Below, piece after piece: positions 54,425 to 63,097 of a DNA stretch of 63,097 nt (positions within the stretch are counted from its first letter, which is position 1; every line of letters begins with the position of its first letter). Under the pieces are notes generated by a model. It saw nothing but the letters and a program-made list of their open reading frames with translations. It was not told the DNA's origin and searched no databases. Source of the DNA: Boseongicola sp. (GTDB taxonomy: Bacteria; Pseudomonadota; Alphaproteobacteria; Rhodobacterales; Rhodobacteraceae). Made by a program: the position numbers and the translations under genes. Where the stretch lies: NCBI GenBank assembly GCA_028818055.1, contig JAPPOI010000431.1, positions 1 to 63,097 on the forward strand, in the 5' to 3' direction.

Positions 54425-55495
54425 ATGAGTGACGCCGGCAACCTGTTAAACGATATGAATGACCGCTCGCGCGAAGTGTTTCGCCGGGTTGTCGAGGGCT
54501 ATCTTGAAACGGGCGATCCAGTTGGGTCTCGTACACTCACGCGCGAAATGAGCGAGCAGGTCAGCGCGGCGACCATTCGAAATGTGATGCAGGACCTTGA
54601 GTACATGGGGCTACTTGACTCGCCACATGTTTCGGCAGGACGCATTCCCACACAGCTTGGGCTTCGCATGTTTGTCGATGGTCTATTGGAAGTCCGCGAT
54701 CTTTCCAAAGACGACCGAGACTCGATCGATAGTTCACTTGGCCCGAATGACGCAGATGTTTCCGGGCTGCTTGATCGCGTTGGTTCGGCTTTGTCGGGCG
54801 CAACGCATGGCGCAAGTCTGGTGCTCACACCGAAGCACGAAGCGCCCGTTCGCCACATTGAGTTTGTCAGCCTGGCACCGGATCGGGCGCTTGTGGTTTT
54901 GGTCTTCGCAGATGGACAGGTTGAGAACAGGGTTTTTCATCCGCCAGCGGGACAAACCCCAAGCTCGATGCGCGAGGCTGCAAATTTCCTGAACTCTGTG
55001 ATTGAGGGCAAAACGCTTTCCGAGCTGGGTCGATCCGTGCAGTCCGAGATTGCGTTGCGACGTCAAGAACTGGATTCGCTTGCCAGAGAGTTGGTCGAAG
55101 CTGGCGGCGCCATTTGGGAGAACGAAGGTTCGTCCTATGAACGACTGATCGTTCGGGGCAGGGCGAATCTGTTGGCCGAAAGCACCGAAGAGGATGAGCT
55201 TGATAGAATCCGCACGTTGTTTGATGACCTGGAACGCAAGCGTGACATCGCCGAATTCCTTGAATTGACGGAATCCGGCGAGGGCGTGCGCATTTTTATT
55301 GGTTCTGAGAACAAGCTTTTTTCACTTTCGGGTTCCTCTTTGGTGGTGTCTCCATATATGAACGCTGATCGAAAGATTATCGGTGCAGTTGGCGTGATTG
55401 GACCAACGCGCCTTAACTATGGGCGGATTGTCCCAATTGTTGACTATACGGCTCAGCTTGTGGGTCGTTTGATTTCTGATCGAGGGCAAGGATGA
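54425..55495 (+). CDS. hrcA: Heat-inducible transcription repressor HrcA
   Basis: Repressor of 356 residues that binds CIRCE elements, classically at groESL. The N-terminal winged helix ([23 protein letters not shown] and [22 protein letters not shown]) and the GAF-like core with the C-terminal [22 protein letters not shown] are clear. The ATG at 54425 is used; the open frame starts six codons earlier. The stop overlaps grpE (ATGA). Confidence 0.96.
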   Translation: MSDAGNLLNDMNDRSREVFRRVVEGYLETGDPVGSRTLTREMSEQVSAATIRNVMQDLEYMGLLDSPHVSAGRIPTQLGLRMFVDGLLEVRDLSKDDRDSIDSSLGPNDADVSGLLDRVGSALSGATHGASLVLTPKHEAPVRHIEFVSLAPDRALVVLVFADGQVENRVFHPPAGQTPSSMREAANFLNSVIEGKTLSELGRSVQSEIALRRQELDSLARELVEAGGAIWENEGSSYERLIVRGRANLLAESTEEDELDRIRTLFDDLERKRDIAEFLELTESGEGVRIFIGSENKLFSLSGSSLVVSPYMNADRKIIGAVGVIGPTRLNYGRIVPIVDYTAQLVGRLISDRGQG

Positions 55496-56049
55496 GCGAC
55501 GAGAAAGTTAAGAAACCAATGCCAGAAGAAGAGCTGATCGATATTGATAGCCCCGAGGCACTGGAAGACCCGTCAGACGAAGAGGCTTTTTCCGAGCTTC
55601 TGGCGGAACGCGATTCTTACAAAGACAAGTTCATGCGGGCTTTGGCTGATGCCGAAAATGCGCGCAAAAGGTCCGACCGCGACCGGCGCGAAGCAGAGCA
55701 ATATGGCGGCTCGCGCTTGGCGCGGGACCTATTACCCGTTTTTGACAACATGAAGCGCGCCATTGAATCGATCCCGGAAGAAAACCGCGAGGCCAACAAA
55801 GCGGTCATCGAAGGCGTAGAGCTTACGATGCGCGAATTGGTCACCGTTTTCTCGAAGCACGGAATTGAGCCAATATCGCCAGAAGTTGGCGACAAGTTCG
55901 ATCCTCAGCTGCACGAAGCGATGTTCGAAGCCCCAGTGCCAGGCACAACAGCAGGCGAGATCATTCAAGTCAGCGCAGACGGCTTCATGCTGCACGATCG
56001 GCTTCTTCGTCCGGCCAAAGTCGGCGTAAGCTCCATGCCCGCAGGCTAA
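55492..56049 (+). CDS. grpE: Nucleotide exchange factor GrpE
   Basis: Co-chaperone of 185 residues that releases ADP from DnaK. It has an acidic, disordered start, a long dimerising helix (AERDSYKDKFMRALADAENARKR region, about 38-100), and the DnaK-contacting beta-domain with FDPQLHEAMFEAPVPG and the C-terminal GFMLHDRLLRPAKVGVSSMP. Co-translated with hrcA. Its stop directly abuts the mutS stop on the other strand, with no terminator between. Confidence 0.97.
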   Translation: MSDEKVKKPMPEEELIDIDSPEALEDPSDEEAFSELLAERDSYKDKFMRALADAENARKRSDRDRREAEQYGGSRLARDLLPVFDNMKRAIESIPEENREANKAVIEGVELTMRELVTVFSKHGIEPISPEVGDKFDPQLHEAMFEAPVPGTTAGEIIQVSADGFMLHDRLLRPAKVGVSSMPAG

Positions 56050-58707
56050 TCAGCTATCTGAATTTCCCAAAAGCGCCTTGAGCTCGTAAAGCGCCATCAA
56101 GGCGTCTTTCGGCGACATTTCATCTGGGACCATGTCGCCGAGAACAGTCTCTAATTCGGACGAAATCGTGGGTTTTGGGCTGGCTTGCGTGGGTGTAGCC
56201 GCGAAAAGCGGCAGATCGTCAATAAGCGCCTTGGGGCTTACAGAGCCTTCGCGCTCGCCTTTTTCCAAGGCATCAAGCACGACGCGCGCACGATCAACGA
56301 CTGCGGTTGGAAGTCCGGCAAGTTTCGCAACCTGCACGCCATAACTTCGATCCGCCGCACCCTGACGCACTTCATGAAGGAAAATGACATCTCCTTCCCA
56401 CTCGCGAACAGCCACGGTGGCGTTCTTAACGCCATCCATCTTGTCGGCAAGCTGAGTCATTTCATGATAGTGGGTCGCAAATAGAACGCGGCATTTGTTG
56501 ACATCATGCAGATGCTCCAAAGTTGCCCATGCGATGCTCAATCCGTCATAAGTGGCAGTGCCGCGGCCGATTTCATCAAGAATTACCAACGCCCTGTCAT
56601 TCGCCTGGTTCAATATCGCTGCGGTTTCGACCATCTCGACCATGAACGTCGATCGGCCACGCGCGAGATCATCTGCTGCTCCGACACGGCTGAATATCTG
56701 GGAAACGCGCCCAATTTCGGCGGAATTGGCCGGAACATAACTTCCAGCCTGGGCCAGTAAGGCAATTAGCGCGTTTTGTCGCAAAAAAGTCGACTTACCG
56801 GCCATGTTGGGTCCGGTCAGAAGCCAAAGCGAACCGGCTTCGCCCCCGCTTAGGTCACAATCGTTTGCAATGAAAGGCGCACCCTCGGATTTCAATGCGC
56901 GTTCAACGACCGGATGACGACCGCCGGTGACCTTAAAGTCTCGGGTGTCGTTTACCACCGGACGACACCAATTGCGGTCGCGCGCCAAAACAGTATTCGC
57001 GGCAATGACATCGAATTCTGAAAGCGCCCTCGCTGCAGTTCTGAGCTGGTCGGCAATATCCAAAATTGCTTGTTTTAGCCTTTCATAGAGACGTTTTTCG
57101 ATTTCTAGCGCCCGACCGCCGGCGTTCAGAATTCGGGTTTCCATCTCGCTCAGTTCGACGGTTGTGAAGCGAACGGCGTTTGCAGTGGTTTGCCGGTGAA
57201 TGAATGTCTCGGACAGCGGCTCGGACAGCATTTTGTCAGCATGCGTGGCTGGCGTCTCAATAAAGTATCCGAGGACGTTGTTGTGCTTGATCTTCAGTGC
57301 ACCGATACCCGTTTGCTGGGTATAGTTCGCCTGAAATCCGGCGATAACACTTCGGCCTTCATCCCGAAGCTTTCGCGCCTCATCAAGCTCGGCATCGTAT
57401 CGTTCAGCGATAAATCCTCCGTCACGCGCCAACAGAGGCGGTTCAGCGACCAGCGCCGCGTCGAGTAGGGCGACTAAATCGTCAAAACCGATCAGGTTTT
57501 GGGCCTGTTGCTGCATCAATTCAGGCATTTCAGCCGGAAGAATTTCCGCAATCTCAGCAGCCTGTGTCAGCGCGTTTCTGATTGCGGCAAGGTCGCGGGG
57601 ACCACCGCGATCAAGCGAAAGCCGCGATAAAGCTCTGTCTACATCAGGACAGCTGCGAAGTGCAGTGCGCAAATCCTCGGCCAAGCTCGAGTTGCCCATC
57701 AAGAAGGCAATTGACTCAAGCCGCGCATTGATCACGGAAATATCGCAGGACGGCGACGAGATCCGCCGCTCCAGCAATCGCCCGCCACCAGCGGTGACGG
57801 TCTGATCGATCGCTGCGAGCAAAGACCCTTCCCGACCACCTGACAAAGCCTGTGTCAGCTCAAGATTGCGGCGCGTTGCGGCGTCGATCTGAACCGTGCC
57901 ACCTGTGCTTTCACGTTGCGGTGGCCGCAGAAGAGGAAGCTTTCCTTTCTGGGTAAGCTCCAGATAGTCGAAGATCGCACCCATTGCGCACAACTCGGGT
58001 CGAGAAAAAGATCCGAACGCATCAAGCCCATCAATCTCAAAGTGTTCGGAAATTCGACGTGTTGCCGACTGGCTATCAAAACTCCCGTTGACTAGTGGGG
58101 TCATCGAAGCGCCAGATTCGGCGATCAAATCGGAGAAGTCATCGAGTCTGGTTTCAGAAACCAAGACCTCTTTTGGACGCATCCGCGCCAGCTCGGGGCC
58201 GAAGCGTTCTGATGAAGTTGGTAGAACATGAAAGGAACCGGTCGAGATATCGGCCCAGGCGATGGCCGCCTCGCCACGAACATCCGCAAGTGCAGCCAAA
58301 TAGTTATGGCGGCGCGCATCGAGTAGCGAGTCCTCGGTCAAGGTGCCGGGCGTAACCAGACGCACGACACCCCGTTTGACGACGGCTTTCGATCCGCGCT
58401 TGCGTTTGGCTTCGGCCGGGTCCTCAAGCTGTTCGCAGACGGCCACCCGAAAACCTTTTCGGATGAGTGTCAGCAAATACCCTTCAGCGGCGTGAACCGG
58501 CACGCCACACATCGGTATGTCTTCGCCCAGATGTTTGCCGCGTTTTGTCAGCGCGATGTCCAGAGCTTCGGCTGACGCAACAGCGTCGTCGAAGAAAAGC
58601 TCATAGAAATCGCCCATCCGATAGAACAACAGCGCGGTCGGATGATCGGCCTTGATTTCCAGATACTGCGCCATCATCGGGGTGACGGCGGCATTGGCGA
58701 CGGTCAC
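56050..58707 (-). CDS. mutS: DNA mismatch repair protein MutS
   Basis: Mismatch-recognition ATPase of 885 residues. The mismatch-reading FYE (Phe34, Glu36 in MGDFYELFF) is in domain I. The connector, lever and clamp domains follow. Walker A is [16 protein letters not shown] near 630, with [39 protein letters not shown] (Walker B and D-loop) and [12 protein letters not shown]. The C-terminal helical tail ([17 protein letters not shown]) supports tetramer formation. The start is GTG at 58707, with GGAG in a small hairpin ahead of it. Confidence 0.97.
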   Translation of the reverse strand: MTVANAAVTPMMAQYLEIKADHPTALLFYRMGDFYELFFDDAVASAEALDIALTKRGKHLGEDIPMCGVPVHAAEGYLLTLIRKGFRVAVCEQLEDPAEAKRKRGSKAVVKRGVVRLVTPGTLTEDSLLDARRHNYLAALADVRGEAAIAWADISTGSFHVLPTSSERFGPELARMRPKEVLVSETRLDDFSDLIAESGASMTPLVNGSFDSQSATRRISEHFEIDGLDAFGSFSRPELCAMGAIFDYLELTQKGKLPLLRPPQRESTGGTVQIDAATRRNLELTQALSGGREGSLLAAIDQTVTAGGGRLLERRISSPSCDISVINARLESIAFLMGNSSLAEDLRTALRSCPDVDRALSRLSLDRGGPRDLAAIRNALTQAAEIAEILPAEMPELMQQQAQNLIGFDDLVALLDAALVAEPPLLARDGGFIAERYDAELDEARKLRDEGRSVIAGFQANYTQQTGIGALKIKHNNVLGYFIETPATHADKMLSEPLSETFIHRQTTANAVRFTTVELSEMETRILNAGGRALEIEKRLYERLKQAILDIADQLRTAARALSEFDVIAANTVLARDRNWCRPVVNDTRDFKVTGGRHPVVERALKSEGAPFIANDCDLSGGEAGSLWLLTGPNMAGKSTFLRQNALIALLAQAGSYVPANSAEIGRVSQIFSRVGAADDLARGRSTFMVEMVETAAILNQANDRALVILDEIGRGTATYDGLSIAWATLEHLHDVNKCRVLFATHYHEMTQLADKMDGVKNATVAVREWEGDVIFLHEVRQGAADRSYGVQVAKLAGLPTAVVDRARVVLDALEKGEREGSVSPKALIDDLPLFAATPTQASPKPTISSELETVLGDMVPDEMSPKDALMALYELKALLGNSDS

Positions 58708-58826
58708 TGCTCACTCCCCCAGAGTGTTTTTTTGACAATAACGCCGCAGGAGTCGGCACACCAGTTGAAAAGCTTCCCGCTTGCCCCCGCAAACGATCCC
58801 GATAGGGTGGCGTCTGGGAGGAATCT

Positions 58827-61082
58827 ATGGCCAAGACGAAGTACACGCGGGAAGACGCGCTCAATTTCCACATCCATCCGACACCCGGCAAGTTCGAGGT
58901 GAACGCGACCGTTCCGATGACCACCCAGCGCGATTTGTCGCTGGCCTATTCTCCCGGTGTGGCCGTGCCATGCGAGGAAATCGCGGCGAAGCCAGAAACT
59001 GCCTACGATTACACGAACAAGGGCAACCTTGTGGCCGTGATCTCAAACGGCACCGCCGTGTTAGGGTTGGGCAACCTAGGCGCGCTTGGCTCAAAGCCTG
59101 TAATGGAAGGCAAGGCGGTCCTTTTCAAACGGTTTGCCGACGTCAATTCCATCGACATCGAACTTGATACCGAGGACGTCGATGCATTTTGCGATGCTGT
59201 CCGATTAATGGGGCCGACCTTTGGCGGCATCAATCTGGAAGATATCAAGGCGCCCGAGTGCTTCATCATTGAGCAACGGCTCAAGGAAGAAATGGACATC
59301 CCGGTCTTCCACGACGACCAGCACGGAACAGCAGTGATTTGTGCTGCTGGTCTGATCAATGCGTTGCATCTGTCGGGCAAGAAAATCGAAGACGTGAAGA
59401 TTGTACTGAACGGAGCAGGGGCCGCTGGCATCGCCTGTATTGAACTTCTGAAACGCATGGGCGCCCGTCACGAGAACTGCATCACGTGTGACACAAAAGG
59501 CGTGATCTATCAGGGCCGGACCGAGGGCATGAACCAATGGAAATCTGCCCACGCAGTCAAAACGGATCTGCGAACTTTGGAAGACGCCATGAAAGACGCC
59601 GACGTCTTTCTGGGTGTCAGCGCCAAGGGGGCCGTGACGCCGGAAATGGTTGAGTCCATGGCAGATAACCCCGTGATCTTTGCGATGGCCAATCCAGACC
59701 CCGAAATTACTCCGGAAGAGGCGCAGGCCGTACGAGAAGACGCGATCGTCGCCACCGGTCGATCCGACTATCCAAACCAGGTGAACAACGTGCTCGGATT
59801 TCCGTACTTGTTCCGGGGCGCTTTGGATATTCATGCACGCGCAATCAACGATGAAATGAAGATCGCCTGCGCCGAAGCCTTGGCAGCGCTTGCGCGCGAG
59901 GATGTGCCTGACGAAGTCGCGATGGCGTATGGCCGCAAGCTCACATTTGGTCGCGATTACATCATTCCAACGCCGTTTGATCCGCGCTTGATTCACACAA
60001 TCCCTCCGGCGGTCGCCAAGGCCGGGATGGATACCGGTGTCGCACGTCGACCGATTGTCGATATGGACGGGTACGAACTTCAACTGAAGTCGCGGATGGA
60101 CCCAACTGCGTCGATCCTGCGCTCGATCAATGCACGGGCCCGCGCCGCACAATCCCGAATGATTTTTGCCGAAGGCGACGACAACCGAGTGCTGCGCGCA
60201 GCTGTCAGCTATCATCGCAATGGGTTCGGTGAAGCCATCGTTGTTGGCCGAGAACCAGACGTTCAGCAAAGGCTTGCCGCCGAAGGTCTTGGCGACGCCA
60301 TGGGCGATATTACCATCGTGAATGCGGCCAATACCGATCACCTCGATACGTACAAAGACTTTGTATACGAGAGGCTGAACCGCAAAGGTTTCGACAACGC
60401 GGATGTCCATCGACTTGTTGCCCGAGACCGGCACGTTTTTGCGGCTTGCATGCTTGCGCATGACCACGGGGACGCTTTGGTTTCCGGCGCAACGCGCAAG
60501 TCGGCTCACGTCTTAGATCTGATAAACCATGTGTTTGATGCGCGTGCGGAAGATGGCGCAGTTGGCGTTACAGCGGTCCTTCATCGGGGGCGCATTGTTT
60601 TGATCGCAGATACCCTGGTCCACGAATGGCCAAGCGACAAAGACTTGGCGCACATCGCCGTTCAGAGCGCAAAGGTGGCGCGAGGTTTGGGTCTGGAACC
60701 GCGCGTGGCTTTCGTAAGCTTCTCAACATTTGGCTACCCCGTAAGCGAGCGTGCTGAAAAGATGCACGCCGCGCCACGAGTGCTGGACAGCATGAACGTT
60801 GATTTCGAATACGAGGGCGAAATGACGGTGGACGTTGCGCTTAACACAACGGCCCAAGAAGCCTATCCGTTTTCTCGGCTAACCGGGCCTGCCAACATTC
60901 TGGTTGTACCAGCCCGACATTCGGCGTCGATTTCAGTGAAGCTGATGCAGGAAATGGCAGGCGCGACGGTCATTGGTCCGATTTTGACGGGCGTCGATAA
61001 GCCGATTCAGATTCTTCCAACCGTTGCAGGCGTGAACGACATTTTGAACATGTCGGTGCTTGCCGCTTGCAAAGTTGGCTGA
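58827..61082 (+). CDS. maeB: NADP-dependent malic enzyme with phosphotransacetylase-like domain (MaeB type)
   Basis: Fusion enzyme of 751 residues. Residues 1 to about 430 are the malic-enzyme part (YSPGVAVPCEEIA, GLGNLGALGSKPVMEGKA, VFHDDQHGTAVICAAGLINAL, NAD(P)-binding VLNGAGAAGIACIELL), converting malate to pyruvate with CO2 release. The rest is a phosphotransacetylase-like domain (MIFAEGDDNRVLRAA, LVSGATRKSAHVL), which in this class is regulatory, sensing acetyl-CoA. GGAGGA precedes the ATG. It is divergent from mutS and convergent with msrA. Confidence 0.96.
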   Translation: MAKTKYTREDALNFHIHPTPGKFEVNATVPMTTQRDLSLAYSPGVAVPCEEIAAKPETAYDYTNKGNLVAVISNGTAVLGLGNLGALGSKPVMEGKAVLFKRFADVNSIDIELDTEDVDAFCDAVRLMGPTFGGINLEDIKAPECFIIEQRLKEEMDIPVFHDDQHGTAVICAAGLINALHLSGKKIEDVKIVLNGAGAAGIACIELLKRMGARHENCITCDTKGVIYQGRTEGMNQWKSAHAVKTDLRTLEDAMKDADVFLGVSAKGAVTPEMVESMADNPVIFAMANPDPEITPEEAQAVREDAIVATGRSDYPNQVNNVLGFPYLFRGALDIHARAINDEMKIACAEALAALAREDVPDEVAMAYGRKLTFGRDYIIPTPFDPRLIHTIPPAVAKAGMDTGVARRPIVDMDGYELQLKSRMDPTASILRSINARARAAQSRMIFAEGDDNRVLRAAVSYHRNGFGEAIVVGREPDVQQRLAAEGLGDAMGDITIVNAANTDHLDTYKDFVYERLNRKGFDNADVHRLVARDRHVFAACMLAHDHGDALVSGATRKSAHVLDLINHVFDARAEDGAVGVTAVLHRGRIVLIADTLVHEWPSDKDLAHIAVQSAKVARGLGLEPRVAFVSFSTFGYPVSERAEKMHAAPRVLDSMNVDFEYEGEMTVDVALNTTAQEAYPFSRLTGPANILVVPARHSASISVKLMQEMAGATVIGPILTGVDKPIQILPTVAGVNDILNMSVLAACKVG

Positions 61083-61085
61083 GCG

Positions 61086-61112
61086 GGGCGCGCAAGGTGG
61101 GACAGCGCGCCC
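61086..61112. terminator. GC-rich hairpin between maeB and msrA
   Basis: GGGCGCGC (61086-61093) and GCGCGCCC (61105-61112) form a perfect 8-bp stem with an 11-base loop, 3 bp after the maeB stop. No T-run follows, so this is at best an imperfect bidirectional terminator or mRNA-end stabiliser. Confidence 0.45.
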
Positions 61113-61121
61113 GCCGCGCCC

Positions 61122-61790
61122 TTAACTTGTTTTCTTGGCGAAGGGCGCCTTCTTACCCCAAAGCTCGATCACGCGCTGGTCGCGCTTACAAGCATTGCGG
61201 TAGAATTTGTACGCGTTGGCTTTGGACTTCGGCCCACGGCGCGTAATGACGATCTCTTTGCTGCGATAGTAATTCTGGTGGTAGGCCTCGGCCTTGTAGA
61301 AAGCACCAGCGACCAAAATTGGCGTTACGAGTTTCTTTCCAAGTTCTCGTTGAGAACGTGCTTTTGCGGCTTCCGCCGCCTTCCGCTCTTCGGCGTTGGA
61401 AACGAAAATGGCGGTGCGATAGCTTTCACCGCGGTCGCAAAACTGGCCGCCTGCGTCCGTCGGATCAACAGAACGGAAAAAAGCAGTCAGCAGGCTCTCG
61501 TAGCTGACGGTGTTTGAGTTGTAGATGATTTCAACGGCTTCGAAGTGCCCGGTACCGCCCCTTGTCACCTGCTTGTACGTCGGATTTGAGGTTGATCCGC
61601 CTGTGTATCCCGAGATGACCTCGGATACACCGCGAACACTTTCAAAGTCCGCCTCTACACACCAAAAGCACCCGCCGGCGAAATAGGCTTTCTTTGTTTC
61701 CGCTGCGGCCGCGGTTCCCCAAGTCAGCGCAATCCCAGCCAACAGGACGGCGATCCGCATGGGGCGTTGAGCAACATTTACAAATGACAT
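61122..61790 (-). CDS. msrA: Peptide methionine-S-sulfoxide reductase MsrA (exported)
   Basis: Repairs methionine-S-sulfoxide in proteins; 222 residues. The N-terminal 30 residues form a signal peptide or anchor (IAVLLAGIALTWGTAAAA), which points to a periplasmic enzyme. The catalytic motif GCFWC is at 40-44, followed by SGYTGGSTSNPTYKQVTRGGTGH, the FFRSVDPTDAGGQFCDRGESYR region, and AEAYHQNYY near 175. The start at 61790 has GAGGAG ahead; the open frame continues to 61841. Confidence 0.94.
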   Translation of the reverse strand: MSFVNVAQRPMRIAVLLAGIALTWGTAAAAETKKAYFAGGCFWCVEADFESVRGVSEVISGYTGGSTSNPTYKQVTRGGTGHFEAVEIIYNSNTVSYESLLTAFFRSVDPTDAGGQFCDRGESYRTAIFVSNAEERKAAEAAKARSQRELGKKLVTPILVAGAFYKAEAYHQNYYRSKEIVITRRGPKSKANAYKFYRNACKRDQRVIELWGKKAPFAKKTS

Positions 61791-61931
61791 TGGACTGTGT
61801 CTCCTCTTTCGCGCGTACCTTGCGCCAAAACACCCCATCACAACAATTCAACGGCGCGTGAGGTATCGGAGCTGTGAGAGTTGTTTCATGAATTCTTGAC
61901 CGCTAGCGTGGCGGAAAAAGGGGATGGAGAA

Positions 61932-62633
61932 ATGCGAATTGCAATGTGGTCGGGGCCAAGAAACCTATCGACCGCAATGATGTACAGCTTTGGTGCACGT
62001 TCTGATTTCGCCGTGTGGGATGAGCCGTTTTATGGTGCATATTTGGCTGCCACGGGAATTGATCATCCAATGCGGGCGGAGACGATCGCCAATGCCGAAA
62101 CAGACCCTGAGAAGGTGGCGCAACGATGCTTGGGACCTATCCCGAACTCGAAATCGCATTTCTACATGAAGCACATGCCCCATCACATGGTGGAAGGATT
62201 TCCGCTGGATTGGGCAGACGAATGTATAAATGTGCACCTGATCCGTCACCCGGCTCGTGTCGTTGCAAGCTATGCGGCCAAACGTGAAACGGTGACGTTG
62301 GACGATATCGGTTATCGCCAGCAGGTCGACGTATATGAACGCGTTGGCGGTCTTGTGGTCGACAGTTTCGACATACGCCAAAACCCTGGCAAATTCTTAG
62401 CCCGGCTATGCGCCGAGATCGGGCTGCCGTTCGATGACGCGATGCTGCGGTGGTCGAGCGGGGGACATCCTCAGGATGGTGTGTGGGCCGCGCACTGGTA
62501 CGGGGCAGTCCATCGTTCCACTGGCTTCGCCGGCCCGGAGGGTGAAATGCCCGAACTGGACGGAGATGCAGCAGCGCTCGCCGAAGAAGCCGTTCCATAC
62601 TTCAACGTGCTGAAAAGCGTCGCGATCTCGTAG
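61932..62633 (+). CDS. Sulfotransferase-like P-loop protein
   Basis: Protein of 233 residues beginning MRIAMWSGPRNLSTAMMYSF, which resembles the PAPS-binding 5' loop of sulfotransferases. INVHLIRHPARVVASYAAKRE (about 96-116) matches the 3'-phosphate-binding helix of that superfamily. Homologues are annotated as sulfotransferase family or, misleadingly, as branched-chain amino acid aminotransferase-like. The acceptor is unknown. GGAG precedes the ATG; the open frame upstream to 61881 is not needed. It stands alone between msrA and argG. Confidence 0.78.
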   Translation: MRIAMWSGPRNLSTAMMYSFGARSDFAVWDEPFYGAYLAATGIDHPMRAETIANAETDPEKVAQRCLGPIPNSKSHFYMKHMPHHMVEGFPLDWADECINVHLIRHPARVVASYAAKRETVTLDDIGYRQQVDVYERVGGLVVDSFDIRQNPGKFLARLCAEIGLPFDDAMLRWSSGGHPQDGVWAAHWYGAVHRSTGFAGPEGEMPELDGDAAALAEEAVPYFNVLKSVAIS

Positions 62634-62651
62634 TATTCGAGCCGTTACGGA

Positions 62652-62668
62652 CGCCCGCCGGGCGGGCG
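62652..62668. terminator. GC hairpin between convergent genes
   Basis: CGCCCG (62652-62657) and CGGGCG (62663-62668) pair around a 5-base loop, midway between the sulfotransferase-like stop and the argG stop. It lacks a T-run on both strands and may act as a weak bidirectional terminator. Confidence 0.4.
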
Positions 62669-62686
62669 CCGTGATCCATGCTTCTC

Positions 62687-63097
62687 TTAGCGCTTCAAGC
62701 GTCGGTCGCGCGCAGCTAAAAGCTTCAACCGAAGTGCGTTCAGCTGGATGAAGCCTTGCGCATCTTTTTGATCATATGCGCCGGCATCTTCTTCGAATGT
62801 GACGTGCGCTTCGGAATACAGCGAATGATCTGACCAACGGGCCACGGTGCGCGCCGAACCTTTGTAGAGCTTCAGTCGAACAGTGCCTGACACGTGCTCT
62901 TGGCTTTTGTCGATCAAGGCCTGCAGCATCTCGCGCTCGGGCGAGAACCAGAAGCCGTTATAGATCAGCTCGGCGTAGCGCGGCATGATCGAGTCCTTCA
63001 AATGCCCAGCGACTGAATAAAGCGTGATCTGTTCGATTCCACGATGAGCCTCAAGCAGGATGGTACCGCCTGGTGTCTCGTAAATGACGCGTGATTT
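62687..63097 (-). CDS. argG: Argininosuccinate synthase (C-terminal part; 5' end outside window)
   Basis: ATP-dependent ligase joining citrulline and aspartate in arginine synthesis. Only the last 136 codons are in the window; the frame is open to the window edge (reading [20 protein letters not shown] from 63097), so the gene starts beyond it. The visible part has the ArgG C-terminal pattern: [46 protein letters not shown]-like [14 protein letters not shown] and [19 protein letters not shown]. It is convergent with the sulfotransferase-like gene. Confidence 0.93.
   Translation of the reverse strand, partial: KSRVIYETPGGTILLEAHRGIEQITLYSVAGHLKDSIMPRYAELIYNGFWFSPEREMLQALIDKSQEHVSGTVRLKLYKGSARTVARWSDHSLYSEAHVTFEEDAGAYDQKDAQGFIQLNALRLKLLAARDRRLKR

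Noticed and set aside
59205-60509. Minus-strand open frame (434 codons) inside maeB
   Set aside because: Shadow of the malic enzyme, whose motifs are unambiguous on the plus strand; the translated shadow is Cys/His/Arg-rich without family features.
1-63097. tRNA, rRNA, CRISPR, insertion sequence or prophage
   Set aside because: Gene-free gaps were read for cloverleaf ends, regular spaced repeats, transposase motifs and integrase genes; none was seen. A tRNAscan and repeat search would be the decisive test.

Overview
The window looks like chromosomal DNA from an alphaproteobacterium of the Rhodobacteraceae (Roseobacter group). The evidence is a RegB/SenC/RegA redox cluster, an alphaproteobacterial hemD-mitofilin-hemY block, Tim44-like and MltA genes beside secB-dnaQ-coaE-aroE-maf, and a rho-mnmE-mnmG-rsmG-parA-parB block carrying parS sites. 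These assignments come from reading the sequence and recalling family features; no search was run.

Layout. 1-8960: accessory genes, comprising the 3' part of a SulP transporter, a VOC protein divergent from a WYL regulator with a 20-bp operator-like repeat between them, a small orphan ORF, an ABC/HlyD export operon and a sterol-desaturase-family enzyme. 9009-12755 (minus): hemD, a Mic60/mitofilin homologue and hemY. 12824-15737: tsaD-gpsA-EVE and a DUF1761 membrane protein. 15791-18736 (minus): DUF2853, an extensin-like protein, ahcY with a strong hairpin over its ribosome-binding region, and a small secreted protein. 18976-22294: HD hydrolase and the regA-senC/regB locus. 22382-32404: a multi-PAS DivL-like protein without a kinase domain behind a perfect CtrA box, then a tightly overlapped operon tsaE-amgK-murU-addB-addA, then trxA. 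32915-41380: hslVU, a lipoprotein hydrolase, PaiB, MFS, Smr, MltA, TimA, FxsA, SecB.

41373-44083 (minus) carries dnaQ-coaE-aroE-maf and 44493-51857 (plus) carries hemJ, rho, mnmE, mnmG, rsmG, parA and parB. The two sets diverge from a 409-bp gene-free region with several DnaA-box-like sequences, a perfect CtrA box and an AT-rich tract. I read this as the chromosomal replication origin. Two canonical 16-bp parS sites lie inside mnmG and rsmG, 3-5 kb from it. Beyond parB come hemW-rdgB-rph (minus), hrcA-grpE (plus, with an RpoH-like promoter), mutS (minus), maeB (plus), msrA (minus), a sulfotransferase-like gene and the 3' end of argG (minus, runs off the window).

Taken together this is mostly core-genome DNA centred on chromosome replication and segregation, heat-shock proteolysis, tetrapyrrole synthesis, recombinational repair and redox/cell-cycle signalling. 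No phage, insertion sequence, CRISPR array, rRNA or tRNA gene was seen. The least ordinary signals are non-coding or architectural: the origin with CtrA control, the kinase-less DivL-like gene with its own CtrA box, the ahcY start-site hairpin, and several perfect inverted repeats between genes.
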